Source of the DNA: Verrucomicrobiota bacterium
GTDB lineage: Bacteria > Verrucomicrobiota > Verrucomicrobiia > Chthoniobacterales > UBA10450
Direction: 5' to 3'
NCBI GenBank assembly: GCA_003219335.1
Contig: QHOF01000215.1
Location: 1 to 7,442 of the forward strand
Length of the DNA: 7,442 bases
How positions within the stretch are numbered: position 1 is the stretch's first letter; each line of letters opens with the position of its first letter. Below, piece by piece: positions 4,654 through 7,442 of the stretch. The notes beneath the pieces are model-generated. The model had not been told where the DNA came from, searched no databases, and saw only the letters and a program-made list of their open reading frames with translations. The position numbers and the translations under genes were made by a program.

Positions 4654-5598
4654 TTACTTCATTCGGTCGAAAGTTTTCTGGAGAATTTCGAGATCGGATG
4701 CGCCGCCGGCTTTCTTGCGCGTCGTTTCAATCCATTTCTTCTCCAGCGCGTTCTTCGTTGGCCGATCGGTTTCGTAGAAGACGCCAAAGACGCCGGGGAA
4801 TGGGAGCGACGCGAGTTTGTACGCGGCGAGCTCGTCGGTGACGTCGTGGCGCATCTCGTCTTCGGGTTTGCCATCCCATTTTCTTTCCTGGATCAGTTCG
4901 AAGCTGCCGCCTTTGCGCGGGTTGGCCGGATCGAACACATCGGGGAAGAATTCGACGCATTCGCTCAAGCATTCGATCACGCTGAAGCCCTGGTGATCCA
5001 TCGCGCGCTCGATCATTTGGATCATGTGATTCACCTGCGCGGCGTGTGTGCGCGCGATGAATGTCGCGCCGGCGGCGATCAGTTTTTTCATCGGATTAAC
5101 CGGCTGATCGATCGCGCCTGTCGGGTCGGTCTTGCTCTTAAACCCGATTGGCGACGTCGGCGAGGTCTGTTTCTTGGTCAGGCCATAGACGAAGTTGTCC
5201 ATGATGAAATAGGTCATGTTGATGTTCTTGCGCGCGCCATGATCGAGATGGTTGCCGCCGATGGAAAACCCGTCGCCGTCGCCGCCGAACAGGAACACGT
5301 GGAGATCGGGCCGGGCGAGGCTGATGCCACTCGCGAGCGGGACGGCGCGACCATGAATGTAATGCGCGCCGTGGCCGTTGACGAAATAGGGAAACCGCGA
5401 TGAACAACCGATGCCGGCGAGGGTGACGATCTTTTCGTGCTCGAGGTTGCGTTTCTCAAGGACTTTGTAGAACGCGGCCAAAACCGCGAAATCGCCGCAG
5501 CCGGGACACCACGTAGGATGATCGGCGGTGATGGCTTTTTTGGTTAGCTTCTCGCGCGGCGGAATTTCTGTCGGTGGTGCTAGTGTTTCGGTGCTCAT
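4654..5598 (-). CDS. korB: 2-oxoacid (2-oxoglutarate-type):ferredoxin oxidoreductase, beta subunit
   Basis: A 314-residue cytosolic protein, a normal length for the family. With the alpha subunit it would oxidise a 2-oxoacid, probably 2-oxoglutarate, to acyl-CoA and CO2 and reduce ferredoxin. WCPGCG (30-35) supplies C31 and C34, and GIGCSS (62-67) supplies C65. C214 in LSEC is at the right distance to be the fourth [4Fe-4S] ligand. GGDGDG (105-110), followed by NIN (125-127) and DNFVYGLTKKQTSPTS (134-149), is the thiamine-pyrophosphate/Mg2+ site. The ATG start is immediately overlapped by a short upstream ORF that is mostly a translated repeat. No strong Shine-Dalgarno site is seen. The alpha gene lies on the same strand but about 1.1 kb upstream, which is unusual. 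Substrate choice (2-oxoglutarate versus pyruvate or a branched 2-oxoacid) is not decided by the sequence. Confidence 0.92.
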   Translation of the reverse strand: MSTETLAPPTEIPPREKLTKKAITADHPTWCPGCGDFAVLAAFYKVLEKRNLEHEKIVTLAGIGCSSRFPYFVNGHGAHYIHGRAVPLASGISLARPDLHVFLFGGDGDGFSIGGNHLDHGARKNINMTYFIMDNFVYGLTKKQTSPTSPIGFKSKTDPTGAIDQPVNPMKKLIAAGATFIARTHAAQVNHMIQMIERAMDHQGFSVIECLSECVEFFPDVFDPANPRKGGSFELIQERKWDGKPEDEMRHDVTDELAAYKLASLPFPGVFGVFYETDRPTKNALEKKWIETTRKKAGGASDLEILQKTFDRMK

Positions 5599-5619
5599 AA
5601 AGACAAATTCATTTCATTG

Positions 5620-5671
5620 GTCTTCGGCGAGGGCGCCGAAGACAGCACGCGAGGCGCGTGCGCTCCCCAGA
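5620..5671 (+). repeat. Bipartite hairpin repeat, copy G
   Basis: Hairpin 1 is GTCTTCGGC-GAGGGC-GCCGAAGAC (9-bp stem, 5620-5643). Hairpin 2 is GCACGCG-AGG-CGCGTGC (7-bp stem, 5645-5661). The tail is GCTCCCCAGA (5662-5671). Neither stem resembles copies A, B or C, yet the arrangement and tail are identical. It lies 21 bases upstream of the korB start, in the divergent gap between korB and the membrane-protein gene, and so would be in the 5' leader of any korB transcript begun further upstream. Confidence 0.9.
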
Positions 5672-5783
5672 CAAAGCGATTCTCGCGTGGGAATATTTCA
5701 ATCGTCGCTGTTTCGCTCATAAGATCGAGACCTCGATAAATATTTACCACAAGGTGCAAAAAACGCGAGTGGTTCAGAAAGAG

Positions 5784-6626
5784 ATGGTTCACCACAAAAG
5801 CTTTTGGCCGGCACGCGGCTGGCTGGGAGTGGCTCTGGTGTCGGTTTGCTGGCCGCTGAACTGGATGCTGCCGGGCGCGCGGACGGCTTACCTGTTCTTT
5901 CCACTTTGGCTTGGATACGTTTTGGTGGTCGATGCGCTCGTGCAGAGGCGCGCGGGCAATTCGCTCTGGTCGCGTTCACGGAAAAATTTTGTGCTGCTCT
6001 TTGTCCTTTCCGCGCCGGTGTGGTGGTTGTTTGAGCTGATCAACTTGCGCACTGGGAATTGGGAATACCTCGGGCGCGACCTGTTCAGTTCGTTTCAGTT
6101 CAATCTGCTCTGCACGATCTCGTTTTCGATTGTGATTCCCGCCGTGTTCGAAACTACGGAAATGGTGCACAGCTCTTCTTGGATGAAACGTTTGGCTTCG
6201 GGTCCGCGCGTACCCGCAACCCGCCGTGTGTTTGTTGCGCTCTTTGTCACTGGTTTGGGCATGCTGATTTTGATGCTGGTCTGGCCAGAAGTGTTTTACC
6301 CGTTCACCTGGATTTCGCTGGTCTTGATCTTTGAGCCGATCAATCGCTGGAGTGGTCGGCCCTATTTTTTGAAGGACCTACGCGAGGGCGATTGGCGCAC
6401 GGTCATCTCGCTTTCACTCGGCGCGCTGGTGTGCGGTTTGTTTTGGGAAACGTGGAACTACTTCTCCTTTCCGAAATGGATTTATCACATCCCGGGCTTG
6501 GCGTTCTTACACATCTTTGAAATGCCCTTACTGGGCTACGGCGGCTACATTCCGTTCGCGCTGGAGCTGTATGCGCTCAAGAATTTTCTCTGGCCGAACG
6601 GGCCGCGGCTTGAATCGCGGAGATGA
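5784..6626 (+). CDS. Polytopic membrane protein with three E-x-x-N motifs
   Basis: 280 residues from ATG 5784, preceded by AGAAAGAG. A longer frame open to 5658 starts inside the hairpin-repeat region and has no hydrophobic or conserved content, so I chose the inner ATG. Hydrophobic stretches at about 11-29, 34-53, 68-86, 103-122, 148-167, 169-186, 205-223 and 250-268 suggest seven or eight membrane segments. Three segments end in the same motif: WLFELIN (81-87), LIFEPIN (181-187) and LFWETWN (219-225). The first and third are followed by an aromatic W-x-Y. A late FEMPLLGYGGYIPFALELY stretch (245-263) is also striking. The size and Trp/Glu-rich helix ends recall lycopene-cyclase-like membrane folds, but I cannot assign a family. 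The gene runs against the strand of korA and korB and separates them. Its product is an inner-membrane protein of unknown activity. Confidence 0.8.
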   Translation: MVHHKSFWPARGWLGVALVSVCWPLNWMLPGARTAYLFFPLWLGYVLVVDALVQRRAGNSLWSRSRKNFVLLFVLSAPVWWLFELINLRTGNWEYLGRDLFSSFQFNLLCTISFSIVIPAVFETTEMVHSSSWMKRLASGPRVPATRRVFVALFVTGLGMLILMLVWPEVFYPFTWISLVLIFEPINRWSGRPYFLKDLREGDWRTVISLSLGALVCGLFWETWNYFSFPKWIYHIPGLAFLHIFEMPLLGYGGYIPFALELYALKNFLWPNGPRLESRR

Positions 6627-6689
6627 TTTGGATGGAACGGAACGTAGGGCAATTCGTCACAAGTTAGAGAATTCTTCGCTATGCGTGGC

Positions 6690-6739
6690 ATTTCGGCTGG
6701 CAGCCGAAACGGACAGGCTGGCAGCCTGTGCTCCCCAGA
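6690..6739 (+). repeat. Bipartite hairpin repeat, copy C, at the korA 3' end
   Basis: Hairpin 1 is TTTCGGCT-GGC-AGCCGAAA (8-bp stem, 6691-6709). Hairpin 2 is ACAGGCT-GGC-AGCCTGT (7-bp stem, 6713-6729). The tail GCTCCCCAGA is at 6730-6739. Compared with the copy at 4604, the outer pair of hairpin 2 changes from G-C to A-T on both sides, a compensatory change. It sits 4 bases after the korA stop codon in the minus-strand transcript and 63 bases after the stop of the membrane-protein gene, so it lies in the shared convergent 3' region. Confidence 0.9.
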
Positions 6740-6743
6740 CGAA

Positions 6744-7442
6744 TTACCCGACGCCTTGCGGTACGACTTCTCGTAAGGATTTCACGTTTTCCGCGCTCGT
6801 GTCTTCGTGAACAATCGGCGCACCGTCGCGCGGAATCTTCCTGGCAAATGGGCGGCCCTTGAACACGCCGTCCAAAATTTCTTTTACCCTGAAGGTAAGC
6901 CCGTCGGTTTTGGTAACGCTTTCGATCTTCGGTTCGCAATAGCGCGCTCGCAAAATGGTGGCGAGCTGCCCGTACCCGTACAACCCCTGGGCGTTCATCT
7001 CGACGGTGACAACACGCTTGAACTTTGGCCAGATTTTTTCGAGGCCGTTTGGCAACGGATGGATGTGGCGAAAATGCAGCGCGCCGATTTTTTCGCCCTG
7101 GTCGCGCGACATTTTGACGGCGTCGTGAATCGGGCCATAGGTTGATCCCCAGCCGACGAGGAGCGTGTCGCCTTCCTGATCGCCATAAACTTCCGGCATC
7201 GGAATTTCTTCGGCGAGCTTGCGCAATTTGTTGCGGCGTTTCGCGGTCATTGCCATATGCAATTTCGGGTTGCCGGTCGGATGTCCCATCTCGTCGTGCT
7301 CGAGTCCGGCGAGAAGCGGGTATTTGCCATCCAGGATACGTGTGCCGGGCGGAACGTGCTGCGTGATTTGATCGATTGGATAAGGCTTGAAAGTCTGGCG
7401 CGGCGTGAGATCCGGCTTGGGATCGGCCATCAATTTCGCAAG
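6744..7442 (-). CDS. korA: 2-oxoacid (2-oxoglutarate-type):ferredoxin oxidoreductase, alpha subunit, C-terminal part
   Basis: The frame is open to the right edge (L-A-K-L-M-A-D-P at the border), so this is the last 232 residues of a protein usually around 600 residues long. An apparent TTG/ATG start near 7433 is internal. Typical blocks are GLEHDEMGHPTGNPKLHMAM, followed by a K-R-R-N-K-L segment, then LLVGWGSTYGPIHDAVKMSR, HFRHIHPLPNGLEKIWPKFK and VVTVEMNAQGLYGYGQLATILRA. These belong to the domain that binds the beta subunit and helps close the CoA/TPP site. Together with the beta subunit at 4654-5598 it would form the ferredoxin-reducing 2-oxoacid dehydrogenase used in an oxygen-tolerant or reductive variant of the citric acid cycle. 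Its end lies 4 bases from a hairpin repeat. The N-terminal gamma-like domain is outside the window. Confidence 0.9.
   Translation of the reverse strand, partial: LAKLMADPKPDLTPRQTFKPYPIDQITQHVPPGTRILDGKYPLLAGLEHDEMGHPTGNPKLHMAMTAKRRNKLRKLAEEIPMPEVYGDQEGDTLLVGWGSTYGPIHDAVKMSRDQGEKIGALHFRHIHPLPNGLEKIWPKFKRVVTVEMNAQGLYGYGQLATILRARYCEPKIESVTKTDGLTFRVKEILDGVFKGRPFARKIPRDGAPIVHEDTSAENVKSLREVVPQGVG

Noticed and set aside
4846..5403. 185-codon + strand ORF
   Set aside because: It is the complement of korB, whose [4Fe-4S] and TPP motifs are complete.
5595..5720. Minus-strand mini-ORF MSETATIEIFPRENRF... overlapping korB by ATGA, a possible leader peptide
   Set aside because: Most of it is the hairpin repeat at 5620-5671 read as protein; no conserved content, and the ATGA overlap may be chance.
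1784..6739. CRISPR array formed by the repeated 50-base units
   Set aside because: Spacing between copies is irregular (7 bases to over 2 kb), genes lie between them, and no cas genes are seen.

Overview
The window looks like a chromosomal stretch from an uncultured soil bacterium, most likely a verrucomicrobion of the Chthoniobacterales/'Udaeobacter' type. This is inferred from the gene families present (two-subunit 2-oxoacid:ferredoxin oxidoreductase, a secreted YXWGXW-repeat protein, small toxin-antitoxin-like families), the weak Shine-Dalgarno sites and the density of short hairpin repeats between genes. No marker gene is present, so the assignment is tentative.

Left part (1-2600). The last readable piece of an amidohydrolase gene enters from the left on the + strand and is cut off where it meets the 3' end of a minus-strand gene. 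That gene is a conserved family of about 470 residues which is broken here into two ORFs overlapping by ATGA (1475-543 and 546-79). The breakpoint lies at a CG dinucleotide run. Upstream of it are a large palindromic REP-like element, a hairpin repeat, the C-terminal remnant of a PIN-domain toxin (+), and a heavily deleted remnant of a small conserved gene (-).

Middle part (2600-4650). A secreted YXWGXW-repeat protein lies on the minus strand and is also split in two by a one-base frame change next to an A-run. It is followed on the + strand by two very small genes that overlap and are bracketed by hairpin repeats. The second small gene also seems to carry a frame break near its start.

Right part (4650-7442). 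On the minus strand are the beta subunit and the C-terminal third of the alpha subunit of a 2-oxoglutarate-type ferredoxin oxidoreductase (korB, korA). They are normally adjacent, but here they are separated by a multi-spanning membrane protein gene on the opposite strand, which is flanked by hairpin repeats.

The most striking unexplained structure is a family of bipartite hairpin repeats. There are seven copies, all in the same orientation: two stem-loops followed, in six of the seven, by an almost invariant GCTCCCCAGA tail. The stems change sequence by compensatory substitution. Copies sit at 1784, 2273, 3941 (tail-less), 4537, 4604, 5620 and 6690. Two of them lie 0 and 4 bases after the stop codons of korB and korA. 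Several of the other genes are frame-broken or truncated, so either this is a decaying, rearranged accessory region or the assembly contains indel errors.
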